Positions 10,934-22,318 of a stretch of 64,000 nt of DNA are shown piece by piece. The stretch is from Flaveria trinervia. Taxonomy: Eukaryota > Streptophyta > Magnoliopsida > Asterales > Asteraceae. The stretch spans positions 44,632,562-44,696,561 of the forward strand of contig CM046452.1 of assembly GCA_025506515.1 (NCBI GenBank), written 5' to 3'. Made by a program: the position numbers and the translations under genes. Positions within the stretch are counted from its first letter, which is position 1; each line of letters begins with the position of its first letter. Below the pieces are notes generated by a model. It saw nothing but the letters and a program-made list of their open reading frames with translations, had not been told where the DNA came from and searched no databases.

Positions 10934-10935
10934 TT

Positions 10936-10947
10936 TGGTATCAGAGC
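10936..10947 (+). other. Primer-binding site (initiator-Met tRNA type)
   Basis: TGGTATCAGAGC starts two bases after the LTR end. It is complementary to the 3' end of plant initiator-Met tRNA, the usual minus-strand primer of copia elements. Confidence 0.85.
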
Positions 10948-11017
10948 ACTCCAGGCTCTTGATATAAGATCTCACCATCTTTAGATCCCTCACTCATACA
11001 AATACTAAACTTTTCAA

Positions 11018-11397
11018 ATGGCGGCCATTTCCAAAACTGATATGGAAACTGGAACCATGAACAAGTCCCCACTGATCACTCTTGATGAGTTTGACACCTG
11101 GTGTTTAAGAATGGAAGGTTTCATCAGGTCTCTTGATTCAAGAATGTGGGAGTCTGTTGAGAATGGACCTTTCATACCCAGCACACCTTCTGCTACTGGT
11201 GCTGGTATGATCCCCAAAGATGTGGCTAACTACTCTGATGAAGATAGGACGAGAGTAGAGATAGACAGAAAAGCCATGACAACTCTTCAAACTGCCCTTC
11301 CAAACTCTATGTACAGAGGTTTCAAGAAGGGCAAAACAGCCAAGCAGCTGTGGGACGCACTGAAACTGATGTATGAGGGTTCTTCTGAAGCCAAGTT
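11018..11397 (+). pseudogene. Copia family A gag, N-terminal fragment (A2)
   Basis: The frame is open from the ATG at 11018 for about 127 codons. It starts MAAISKTDMETG and contains LITLDEFDTWCLRMEGFI and KQLWDALKLMYEG, the N-terminal part of the UBN2-type copia gag domain. It matches 29129-29500. The reading switches within a few bases of 11397 to gypsy RT sequence on the same strand, so everything downstream in this A element is lost. This is the best preserved gag N-terminus in the window; the other two copies have a stop or a deleted start here. Confidence 0.75.
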
Positions 11398-13505
11398 CAT
11401 GTGGTGAATCCTGACGGGATTATAGTAGACCCCGCAAAGGTGGAGGCAGTGATGCAATGGAAATCTTCAAAGACGCCATCCGAGATTTGTAGTTTCTTGG
11501 GTTGGCGGGATATTATCGAAGGTTCATTCAGGACTTCTCCAAGATAGCCTCCGTTGACTAAGTTGACCCGTAAGGATGTGAAGTTCGTGTGGGTCAAGAG
11601 CAAGAAAGGGCTTTTGAGGAGTTGAAGGCAAGACTGACCCAAGCCCTTGTCTTGTCATTACCCGAAGGAAGTGAGGATTTGGTGGTTATTCGGATGCTTC
11701 CTACTCGGGGTTAGGTTGCGTATTAATGCAGAGAGGGAAGGTGATAGCCTACGCATCCCGACAACTGAAAGTGCATGAGGTCAACTACCCTACTCATGAC
11801 TTGGAGCTAGCAGTCGTGGTCTTTGCGCTAAAGATTTGGAGACACTATTTGTACGGGACGAAGTGCACCATTTTCACTGACCACAAAAGCTTGAAGTATT
11901 TCTTTGAGCAGAAGGACCTGAACATGAGGCAAAGAAGATGGTTGGAGCTCATAAAAGATTATGATTGCGAGATCCATTACCATCCGGGCAAGGCTAACGT
12001 GGTAGCTGATGCCCTTAGCCGAAAGGAGAGGCCTGAGCCAATTCGGGTGAAAACATATCAACTGATCATGACCTCTGATGTGATGAAGCAAGTCAAAGAG
12101 TTTCAAGATGAGGCACTGAAAGAAGAACATCTTAACTATAAAAGGAGGAGAGGTCTGGTTGGGGAATTGGGTGAAAACACACTTGGTGTTAAAACTCGAT
12201 TTGGACGGGTGTGGATTCCTCGTTTTGGGGATCTACGTATGAAGATTATGGATGAAGCTCACAAGACTCGATACTCCATTCATCCTGATGCCACGAAAAT
12301 GTATCAAGATATGAAGAAAGATTATTGGTGGTCGGGTATGAAGCGTGATGTGGTGGGGTATATGAGTAAGCGCCTTACTTGCTTACAGGTGAAGGCCGAA
12401 CATCAGAATCCATATGGGAAGATTCAACCTTTGGATATACCAGAATGGAAGTGGGAGCACATCACCATGGATTTCATTACGAAGTTGCCGCGTACTCCGA
12501 AAGGGTAGGATGTCATATGGGTGATTGTCAACCATCTGACGAAGAGTGCTCCCTTCCTACCGATCCGTGAGACATATTCATCTGAGAGGTTGGTGGATCT
12601 ATTCATCAAGGAAATTGTAAATCGTCATGGTGTGTCGGTGTCTATTGTATCTGATCATGACACCCAGTTTACATCCAAATTCTAGAAGAAATTCCATGAC
12701 ACCATGGGGATGAGGTTACATATTAGCACGGCTTATCATCCTCAGACTGATGGTCAGTCAGAAAGGACCATCCAGACACTGGAAGACATGCTTCGGGCAT
12801 GTGTGATTGATTTTGGGGGAAGTTGAGATGACCACTTACCGTTACCTAAATTCTCATACAACAACAGCTATCATGCCAGCATTGGCATGCCACCATATGA
12901 GATGTACGATAGGAAATGCAGAACACCCGTTTGTTGGGGTGATATTGGTCAGAAGGATTGGAGAGCGTCGAGGTAATTGAGGCTACGAATGAGAAGCTTG
13001 AGAAGATTAAAGCCTTCATGAAGGCAGCCAAAGATAGACAGAAGTTGTATGTTGATAAACGACGCAGACCGATTGAGTTCCAGGTGGGTGACCGGGCTAT
13101 GTTGGAGGTCTCACCTTGGAAGGGTATTATCCGATTCAGGAAGCGGGGCAAGTTGAGCCCAAGGTATATAGGCCATTTCCAAATCATTTCTTGAGTAGGA
13201 GAGGTGGCCTATAGATTGGAGTTACCATATGAGTTAAGTGGAATTCACCCGACTTTTCATGTATCTCATCTCAGAAAGTGCTTTGCTAATGAAGACATGA
13301 TTATTCCACTGGAGGATATGAGGTAGACGAAAGGCTCAATTATGTGGAGCAACCAGTGGCAATCATCGATCATAAAAAGAAGAGGTTTAGGAATAAAGTG
13401 GTTCCTCTTGGGCGTGCACAGTGGAAGCACAGGAAGGGATCCGAATCTACATGGAAGACTGAGGAGGAGATGAGGCAGCATTACCCTCATATGTTTGAGG
13501 AATAA
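11398..13505 (+). pseudogene. Gypsy-1 pol remnant (RT end, RNase H, integrase, chromodomain)
   Basis: RT ends at 11398-11560 (HVVNPDGIIVDPAKVEAV). RNase H at about 11640-12035 keeps its acidic residues in YSDAS-like, THDLEL, FTDHKSL and VVADALSR contexts, though one base is missing near 11685. The H2C2 region at about 12230-12400 has lost a Cys (KRLTC for the expected K-C-L-T-C). The integrase core at about 12400-12900 has SIVSDHDTQF and YHPQTDGQSERT but in-frame stops at 12508 and 12683. The C-terminus reads HRKGSESTWKTEEEM and stops at 13503-13505. It was once functional and cannot now encode one protein. Confidence 0.85.
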
Positions 13506-13530
13506 CAGGTTTCGGGGACGAAACCTATTT

Positions 13531-13539
13531 AAGGGGGGT
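13531..13539 (+). other. Polypurine tract of gypsy-1
   Basis: AAGGGGGGT lies 5 bases before the LTR start TGTAACACC and just after the GGGGACGAAACC segment typical of Tekay-like 3' ends. Confidence 0.75.
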
Positions 13540-14191
13540 GGACTTGTAACACCGGTTATTCTTTCAAAAGAAGAATAAGATAATATTGAATAAAAGAAGG
13601 AAACATCAATAAACCAAAGTTGAGGGGTTAAAAATATAAAAGTGGATAAACGTACAAAAGGTTGGTGTAAAGGTGGCATGGCCGCCCATCACCTTTTCTA
13701 CACCCAAATCTTAGGTCATTTTAGAGAGAGAAAGGAAGAGAGTAGAAACACTCTCGTTTTTTGAAGAAGAAGAAAAGAAGAGGTTGAATTCAAGGTAAGA
13801 ATTCAGAGTTTCTAAGTGTTTATGATGGGTTTTGTCTCGGGTATGTGCTTATGTGCGTGTGTGTGTGTGTGTTCGTGTGTGTGTGTTTTATGGCTTTCTA
13901 GGTGTTTGACCTAATTTGCAAACGGGTTAGAAAGAAGATAGACCCAAAGTTGCACCTGGTCAGTTTCTAGACCCCAGTTTTACTTGTTTTAAACTCTTCT
14001 TAGGGTTGAAATTGTATTAAAACGATTTTACAATGTTTATGTATGTATACTCGTATGTATTATGCATGTTTGATGATGTTCCTTAGGTGTTATTAAGTTT
14101 TTCATGCTTAGAATAGCCTTGGTAAGCTTAGAAGAAATAGGCTTGATGTTTGGTTTCGAAATTATCCTAGAAACATGTTGAACAGAAGGTT

Positions 14192-14554
14192 CATGCGCCT
14201 AAGTAAGGCCCATGCGCCTGGAATTGCCTTAGAAATGTTTAAGTGTAACTCATGCGCCTGAACAGTGCCCTCATGTGCCTAGAATATTAGTCGGACGATT
14301 AAGTGTAAGGCCATGTGCCCAAATTGTACTCATATGTCCGAATGGCCCATGCGCCTAAGTTTCCATACGCCCGAATAGCCCATGTACCTAAGTATCCATG
14401 CGTCCAAATGGACCATACGCCTAAATCGTATCATGCGCCTGAATAGTTCATGCGCTTAAGTGTTGAAACAGTTAAGTGTTGGTTGATGCACCTGCATAGT
14501 GATGAAACGCCTAAACAGGGCTCATGTGCCCAAATAGTGTCAAAGAGCCTAAAC
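14192..14554 (+). repeat. Decayed array of about 17 CATGCGCCT units in the gypsy-1 LTR
   Basis: The core CATGCGCCTRA recurs roughly every 18-40 bases. Variants are mostly C/T or G/A changes in CG dinucleotides (CATGTGCC, CATACGCC, CATGCGTC), the pattern expected from deamination of methylated CG. Units are often joined by AATGGCC, AATAGCC or AAGTTTC. It lies in the first half of the LTR. Confidence 0.8.
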
Positions 14555-14668
14555 ACTTAGAATTTATTATAGAATTTTTGGAAGTCTGTGCTTTTAGGGT
14601 TTTGACCAAGGTTTGACTAGGACTTATTAATGTTGGTTTGATGCATTATTATGATTGCTTTATGATTG

Positions 14669-14695
14669 TTCTTATTATTATTATTATTATTATTA

Positions 14696-14729
<34 letters not shown>

Positions 14730-14752
14730 TATTATTATTATTATTATTATTA
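14669..14752. repeat. TTA trinucleotide microsatellite
   Basis: About 84 bases of (ATT)n with three interruptions (TATATT, TATATA), inside the gypsy-1 LTR. It is likely length-polymorphic. Confidence 0.95.
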
Positions 14753-15576
14753 GTATATGACTTTACGTGGTGTGTTTATTATTGTACCGTAAAGTATTAC
14801 TACTAATAATAAAGTGAAAGAGCAATGAAGAAAAGAAGTGAAATCTAATTTAAAATGTTCACAAGTCATGCAAGCTTACAGGAGGTACACGACCATGAGG
14901 TCGTTAGCTCAACTATGATGCGGATTAGCTACCCTAAGATGCACACAGGGCCAGTCAATGAGATTGGCGGACCTTTGCAGCGTCCGTGTCTGGGCCAGCC
15001 TTGTATACAGTGTGTAGAGCCCCTTGTGGGAACAGAGGGCCCAGCACCATTTCCTCCAGGCACATAGTTTAGGGTATTGCTCATTGGTCCACATAGACAG
15101 TGAAAGATAAATATAAAAGAGTACAGAGTAAACAAGGCATATTGTAAAGAGAAAAGCATTATCTGATTGTATAGTTAAAGCGTGCTCGCATAAAGAGATG
15201 AAGTGTTCATAAAAAGAGTATTTTCATATGTACACCTTCAGAAATTATTTTATTACTTTTAAAACTAGAACTCACTCAGCAACGCTAACTTTATATGTTT
15301 TCAATTGGCAGGTAATATTGTTGTGGATGGCACGAGGGTGAAGCTACTTGGCAGGAAAAGACTGACATCCATTCATACTTATTATTGCTATTGATTTGTA
15401 ATGCAATTAACAATTCTGATATTCGGTTAAACAATAGTGTATTTCTCAACAACTTTTAATGAAATGAATGGCTTTTGTTAAAATAATTCCGCTACTTAAG
15501 CTTGTAAATTTATTATGTTTAATGTATTAATGCTGTGAATGACCAACTGTGAGGTCTTCGGGAACGGGGCCTTACA

Positions 15577-17492
15577 GTAGATGAACCCTAATCCACGAAA
15601 TTGATAATGATTATATGAAATTGATGGTTGTATGATGATTATATGATGTTAGTTAGGTTGTATGAATACTAGATTATATTGATTGTGCAAGAAATCTAGG
15701 GTTTGATCATCTAGTTCATACATTGCCATAAGAGGAAACTTTTTGTTCTTGGAATTCATGATTGATGATGCTAAGATGTTATATGTGATGCTTAGATGTT
15801 AGTTTAATTTAATTGTACAAGAAAATCCATGAAATTGTGATATTGATCATGACTTACTAAAAGTGGAAACTTTTGGGTATGACGTTGAGAATTTGGATGT
15901 TTTGGAGGTGATTAGCATGTTAAAATGGATGCTATGAACTAGATTAGGTAGATAATAGTTGAAATTATAGTTGAATTGGATGCTAGAGCACTTTTGGGTA
16001 TTACTTTCCCAAAAGGGAAACTTTATTTTTGTAGAACTTTGAATGTGATGATTTGTGCAGTTTATGATGTTAGGATCATGTTAGAATGATTTTGATGATG
16101 TTTAATGTGTTAGAATGTGTAATTGAGTTGTATGGATGCTTGGTTTGTCATGTATGAAGTATCGATTTTGATGATCATACATGATGATGAATTATGGTTA
16201 GTGATTAGGAGATCATTATTTGGGTTTGAAATTTGGTTGTCACTGTATATGCTAGTAATGTGGTTATCATTGTCATACACACATGCAAATCCGAGGCTCC
16301 TACTTAGTAGGATGGCAGGGTTTAGGATGTGGGGTCGTGGATGACTTCACATGGCATGTAGTGCATGATTAGACTTCACGTATGAATTGTTTGATGCGAT
16401 GTATATAAATATTTGAGCATGATGATTATTTGATATTTGCATGAGTGTATGATAATCTAATGTGGTATGATGACCTAGGTAGAACTTGGGTTGAATGATG
16501 TGATGCACATGGATAACTTACATGATATTCGTGTATGATAAGTTGATTTGCATGATTAAACCATATTTCATCTAATATGTCACCAACGGGTCAACTAGGT
16601 TAACCTAGGGTTATTAAGTTTTCTGTGTACACGTACTTATGTACTTGTGTGATCTAGGTAACCTTGAAGGGTTGTCTTTGCACCTATGACGAGTCTCTTT
16701 ATTCATTATTAGTATACATAAGGTAGTTCATTCCCCTCTATTTTATAAACCTTCTTCTGGGGAAGGTAGCATACTTGTACTAAAACGCTATTTATTATTA
16801 TAAGTTGTGTATTTATTAACATAGTGCTTAATACCTTGAAAAGTCCTCACACTTCGGATCGTTAATAATGGTTACTAGAGGGAAATCTTGGGTAGTACTA
16901 CTGGGGTGGAGAGCCACCTGTGCGACTCGAGGTCAAACAGGTGCAATATTGTCCTAAACACAAAGATCATCATGACCTGGTAAGTCACGGGAGGCAACAA
17001 ACGCAACACAGTTAGCTTTGATCACGAAATCACTATGTTTATTACTTGTGAATATAGACTAGCTATCTATTTCAATACATTTCTTATGCAATACAATTGT
17101 TAATATTTATGATAAACGCAAACTGTTGATCTCACCAACCATTGTGTTGACATTTTTAGTATGCTATTCTCAGGTCGTTAGCCCTACTTGTCATTAGGAC
17201 CACACACGGATCCAGCATGCATCCTAAGGCTTTATTTCATAGACATATTTGTTTCTCTTTCATTTATGAGTTTTAAATTGGGGATGGCACGTGTTTTTGC
17301 CATATTATGCACTCATTTACTTTGGGTTTGTCTTATTACAAAATGCTTCCGCATGGTTTTAAACGTTTAAACTTTGGTTGGTCTGTTTTGAATGTGGCAT
17401 ATAGTGTCGTTCTGAGTAACTAGTGACTATGATCCTGGTTTGTTCACACGCCCCGCGGTAAAACTCCGCATGTGGATTTTAAGGGTGTGACA
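15577..17492 (+). repeat. 5' LTR of gypsy-2, left end missing
   Basis: It begins in mid-LTR at the gypsy-1 boundary (GTAGATGAACCC, equal to 22895 in the 3' LTR) and ends AAGGGTGTGACA just before a PBS-like site. From 15577 to about 16800 it follows the 3' LTR. The last 690 bp have no counterpart there. The first roughly 576 bp of the LTR, known from 22319-22894, are absent. Open frames at 16123-16344 and 17188-17370 are chance frames in this LTR. Confidence 0.75.
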
Positions 17493-17495
17493 GAT

Positions 17496-17507
17496 TGGTA
17501 TAAGAGT
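17496..17507 (+). other. Primer-binding site of gypsy-2 (mutated)
   Basis: TGGTATAAGAGT differs at two positions from the initiator-Met primer site TGGTATCAGAGC. It lies three bases after the LTR end. Confidence 0.65.
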
Positions 17508-17770
17508 CATTGGTTATAGGGAACTAGGTTGCATAACACTTGTCTATAACCGCACACAGTTAGTTAGTTACTCGTTGCTTATCCTCTTACTGTATACTCA
17601 CTGGCATATGGATCTCATACACTACAATATGGCATCTTAACGTCTTCATCCCTTGTTTGACACGCACTAGGAAAGGCAACCCGAGGTTCCTATTCTTCCT
17701 GTTCGTCTATGAGTTATGGTTCTAGACCCCCATATTTATATCTGATGTGTACTTTTCGGATGAGTAAAAA

Positions 17771-18855
17771 ATGGAGCGAGACATAGCTAATCCTGACAAT
17801 TGGGACTGGTATCACACTACACTGATTAGGATGCTAGAAAAGAAAAAATGTTCCATGTATGATTCCTACCCTGATTAGAGACGTCATATTATACCCCTAC
17901 CCTATACACCTCATATGGCTATTACAGCTTTAGTGGCCTCACATCACGAGGATATAGTATATATACATGAGCTGTAAAACTAGCTCGAGCCATGGTAGCC
18001 CTAGGGAGGGAACCTGAGGAGGAGCCAAAGGAACACTTGATGGTGTAGCACTCTCGTAGTGGAATGCTCAAGTCTAGATGCAGGGCCAAGAAATGGCTAA
18101 TGCTTTGTCATAGGGTGAGTTCAAAGCAATGATGATGGAAGAATATTGTTGTAATAATGAAGTCCAGTAAATAGAAGCTGAGTTCTGGCAATTGAAGATG
18201 GATGGATGTAACATTGAGGCCTACACTACTAGGTCACATGAGCTAGCTACACTTTGTCCTAGCATGGTTAACTCGCCAAGTCGACGGATTGAGCTATACT
18301 TGCATGGTTTAGTTTCGGAGATTCAGAGTATGGTGACTGCTTCATATCTCCCTACTATTCAATAGGTGATACGACTGGCTCACTGACCAAGTCATGGAGC
18401 AAGGGAAGTTACCCAAGCGGGGTGTTGTGGTAAGCGTGCCTGACAACAAACGCAAGTGGGAAAACAATGCTAGCAAGGGATTGTCATCTGGCAATCAACC
18501 TAGTAACATCAACCTCAACAACATCCACCTCTGCAGCAACAACAGCGACACAGACAGTATGATAACAATCATAACTTCAACCAATCATCTTCATCATCTC
18601 AAGGACTAAGTGGATACGTGGGGAAAAAATCCATAGTGCAACCGATGCAATTTACCACCACACTGGCAGGTGTGATAGTTTCGGATGTAGCGTTGTGGGA
18701 AGGTTGGACACGCGGCAAAGGATTGTCGTGGAGAACTGATGAAGAAACCTTAACAGCCTCAACAAACTCAACAGCCTCAGCAGTCCCAAGAAACACCAAA
18801 GGGTTGCTTTGAGTGTGGAAAGGAAGGGCATTTCAAGAAAAAACTATCCTCAACT
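17771..18855 (+). pseudogene. Gypsy-2 gag remnant
   Basis: A possible start is the ATG at 17771. A recognisable gag core lies at 18150-18370 (AEFWQLKMDGCNIEAYT, then the region around SRRIELYLHGLVSEIQS), followed by a basic Asn/Gln-rich stretch and a zinc knuckle CFECGKEGHFKKK at about 18808-18846. The fourth zinc ligand is lost (TAT for TGT) with a nearby frameshift. In-frame stops at 18110, 18168 and 18363 break the gene. The upstream part (17771-18100) is too decayed to assign firmly. Confidence 0.65.
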
Positions 18856-18989
18856 TAAAAGAAATGGAATGGCAACAGAAGTGGTGGCAATAACAACAAC
18901 AGTGGTAATGGTGACAACAATGGAGGCAACAATGGTGGAGCCAAAGGGAGAGCCTTTGTCATGGGTTCAGGTGAAGCTCTAAACGATCC

Positions 18990-21900
18990 TACTACTGTTA
19001 CTGGTAAATTTCTTGTTAATGTTTGTTTTGCTTCTGTACTGTTTGACACTGGAGCCGATAGGAGTTTTATCTCTACTAAGTTTTGAAGTATCTTAAGTGA
19101 TATGCCCTCTGTCTTGGAGTCTAAGTACGTTCTAGAGATGGCTGATGGAAACCAAATCTCTGTTACGCATATCCTTAAGAATTGCAAAATAGAACTCGCT
19201 GGTCATACCTTTGACATTGACCTTATGTCTGTTACTCTTGGAAGTTTCATGTGGTTGTAGGCATGGACTGGCTGTCCGAGAAGCAAGCAAAGGTGATTTG
19301 TCATGAGAAGGTCATTCATATTCCTATAGTAAATAGGGAACGCTTTCGGTTAAGGCGAGAAGAGTGTGCTATGATAGGTATCATATCGTTCATGAAGGCT
19401 CAGAAGTGGCTACGCAAGGACCACTTGGCCATATTAGCTCTCGTCTCTAACCAGCAACAAGAGGAAAGGAAGATAGGAGACATTCCAGTGGTACGTGACT
19501 TTCCAGAGGTGTTTCCAAAGGATTTTCTTGGACTACCACCTCATCACCAAGTCGAGTTTCAAATCGATTTGACTCTTGGAGCTGCTCTAATTGTGAGAGC
19601 ACTTTACGGTTAGCACCGAATGAACTGCAAGAACTATCTACACCACTTTGGGAGTTGTTGGATAAAGGTTTTATTCGACTGAGCTCATCAGCACTTATTC
19701 TCTTTGTTAAGAAGAAAGATGGTACATTCCGGATGTGCATCAACTACAGAGAATTAAACAAGGTCACCGTCAAGAACCGATACCCTTTACCTCATATCGA
19801 CGATCTATTAGATCAGCTTTAGGGATCAAGTTATTATTCGAAGATTGATTGAGATCTGTTATCATCAATTTCGAGTCCGAGAAGAAGACATATCTAAAAC
19901 TATGTTCCGTACTCGTTATGGTCATTACGAGTTCTTGGTCATGCCTTTTGGGTTGACAAATGCACCGGCAGTGTTCATGGATATCATGAATCGTGTGTGC
20001 AAACCCTACTTTGATCAGTTTGTTATTGTGTTTATTGATGACATATTGATTTATTCGAGGACCAAGGAGGAACATGAGGAACACCTACGTTTAATCTTGG
20101 AGCTACTTAGAAAGGAACAGTTGTACGCCAAATTTTCTAAGTGCGACTTCTGGACTCGTGAGGTGCAATTTTTGGGTCACATTGTTAACAAAAAGGGAAT
20201 ACATGTGGACCCTACAAAGATTAAGGTGATAAGGAACTGGTCGGTACCCAAGCGCCTAGTGAAATATGGCAATTTCTTGGTCAGACAGGATACTATCGAC
20301 GTTTCATTGAGGGATTCTAAAAGATCGCTTAACCTCTCACGGCTTTGATCCATAAAGGAACAACCTATAAATAAGGGGAGAGTTAGAAAGTTACTTTTCA
20401 GTTGCTGAAGCAGAAACTTTGTAGTGCACCGATATTAGCGTTACCTGAAAGAAGTGAGGATTTTGTGGTTTACTGTGATGCTTCTATCCAAGGACTTGGT
20501 TGTGTCCTGATGCAACAAGACAAGGTAATAGCTTATGCCGCGTGACAACTGAAGGTGCATGAAAAGAACTACACTACTCATGACTTGGAGTTAGGAGCAG
20601 TGGTCTTTGCCTTGAAGATCTGGAGAGACTACTTGTACGGTACCAAGTGCACAATTTAAACCGATCACAAGAGTCTTCAGCATATCTTGAGCAAAAAGAG
20701 TTGGGTGGAATTATAAACGATTATGACTGTGCCATTAAATACCACCTGGGAAGGCAAATGTAGTCGTTGATGCCTTGAGTAGAAAGGAAACCTCTAAACC
20801 CCAATGAGTGCGTGCCCTACAATTGATGATTAACATCACTTGCCCGAGCAAATTAAGGGGCAAGACGGAAGCCTTGAAAGGTGAGAATGTTAGATCTGAA
20901 TCTTTACTCAGGATGGATAAACAGTTAGAAGTCAAATCCGATGGAATACGATATTTCATGGATAGACTTTGGGTACCTTATATGGGAATCTAACAAACTT
21001 GGTTATGAGTGAAGCACACAAGTCTAAGTACTCCATACATCCTGGTTCTGACAAGATGTATAATGACCGAAGGTACCCTACTGGTGCTTAACATGAAGGC
21101 AGATGTAGCTACATACATGAGCAAATGTCTGACATGTTCTAAGGTTAAAGTGGAATACCAGAAACCATTGGGTTACTGCACAAACCTGAAATATCCTTGT
21201 GGAAGTGGGAACAAATCTCCATGGACTTCATTACTAAGTTGCCCAGAACTCCTAGTGGTTGTGACACGATATAGGTAATCGTGGATTGACTCACTAAGTC
21301 AGCTCACTTCTTGGCGATCAAGGAGACTAATAAAATGGACAGGCTAACTCGAATATACTTGAAGGAAGTAGTGTCGAGGCATGGCATGCCGATCTCGATT
21401 ATATCTGATCGTGATGCTCATTTTACGTCCCATTTCTAGCAAGTTTAAAAAATATTGGGTACACGTCTGGATATAAGCACTTCCCACCATCCACAAACCG
21501 ATGGTCAGAGTGAACGTACCATTCAAAATTTGGAGGACATGTTGTGTGCTTGTGTGATCAACTTTGGGAATAATTGGGAAGCTCATTTACCATTGGTTGA
21601 GTTTTCTTACAACATAGTTATCATACTAGCATCAAGGTAGCACCATTTGAGGCATTATATGGGCGAAAGTGTAGATCACCAGTTTGTTGGGCGGAAGTTG
21701 ATGATAGTCAGATGACTGGTCTGAATTGGTACATGAAACCACAGAGAAGATAGTGTAGATACGAAACCGCATGGCTACAGCGCGAGACAGACAGAAGAGT
21801 TACACAGACAAACGACAGAAACCTTTGGTGTTTTAAACAGTGACAAGGTCTTGCTGAAAGTTTCACCGTGGAAGGGTGTAATTTGGTTTGGCAAAAGAGG

Positions 21901-22260
21901 CAAGGTTAATCCAAGATATGTTGGACCATTTGAGATTTTGGAAAGAATAGGTCCGGTGGCATATCGACTAGACTTGCTTGAGTCACTGAGTGGCGTTCAC
22001 AATGTATTTCACGTTTCAAATCTAAAGAAGTGCCTATATGACGAGACATAATTGTACCACTCGAGTTAGTACAAGTAGATGATCATTTACACTTCGTGGA
22101 AGAGCTCGTTGAAGTAACGGATCCTGAGGTCAAGACTCTTAAGCAAATCAAGATACATATAGTCAAAGTTCGTTAGAACTCAACATGTGGACCGGAATTC
22201 ACGAGGGAACGTGAGGATCAGGTGAAGCTCAAGTATCCTCATCTATTCAAAACGACGGCA
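18990..22260 (+). pseudogene. Gypsy-2 pol remnant (protease, RT, RNase H, integrase, C-terminal domain)
   Basis: The protease core LFDTGADRSFIS is at about 19038-19075. GMDWLSEKQA follows at 19260. RT runs from about 19490 to 20330 with YGHYEFLVMPFGLTNAPAVF and the catalytic FIDD at 20031-20042, both intact. RNase H is at about 20440-20800 with frameshifts. The integrase zinc region is at about 21000-21180 and the core at 21240-21640 (THKSAHF-like, HPQTDGQSERT). The C-terminal segment 21851-22051 ends NVFHVSNLKKC. At least ten frame breaks are visible, so it is inactive. Confidence 0.85.
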
Positions 22261-22310
22261 ACAACCGGAGAAGGTACTGAGTAAATTTCAGGACGAAATT
22301 ATTTCAACAT

Positions 22311-22318
22311 GGGGATGA
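22311..22318 (+). other. Polypurine tract of gypsy-2
   Basis: GGGGATGA lies directly before the LTR start TGTGACAATG and after the conserved GGACGAAATT segment. It is weak, with one T. Confidence 0.55.

Larger units (their letters stand above)
11398..15576 (+). mobile_element. Gypsy-1: 5'-truncated Ty3/gypsy (Tekay/Del-like) element
   Basis: The element retains the end of RT, RNase H, integrase with C-terminal chromodomain-like region, a polypurine tract and a 2,032-bp 3' LTR. Its left end joins family A gag at 11397/11398 without target-site features, so its 5' LTR, gag, protease and most of RT were deleted. To the right of its LTR the sequence matches the interior of the gypsy-2 LTR, so gypsy-1 had inserted there. 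GTAGA (15577-15581) is the candidate target duplication. Confidence 0.8.
13545..15576 (+). repeat. 3' LTR of gypsy-1 (2,032 bp)
   Basis: It starts TGTAACACC after the polypurine tract and ends GGCCTTACA. No second copy exists in the window, so the right border rests on the TACA end and on the gypsy-2 LTR sequence resuming at the next base. It contains a GT-rich stretch at 13852-13888, the decayed CATGCGCCT array and a long TTA microsatellite. Short open frames inside it (such as 14855-15067) resemble no known protein. Confidence 0.7.

Noticed and set aside
14855..15067. 70-codon frame in the gypsy-1 LTR as a host gene
   Set aside because: It lies entirely inside the LTR, has no known motif, and no start context or second copy supports it.
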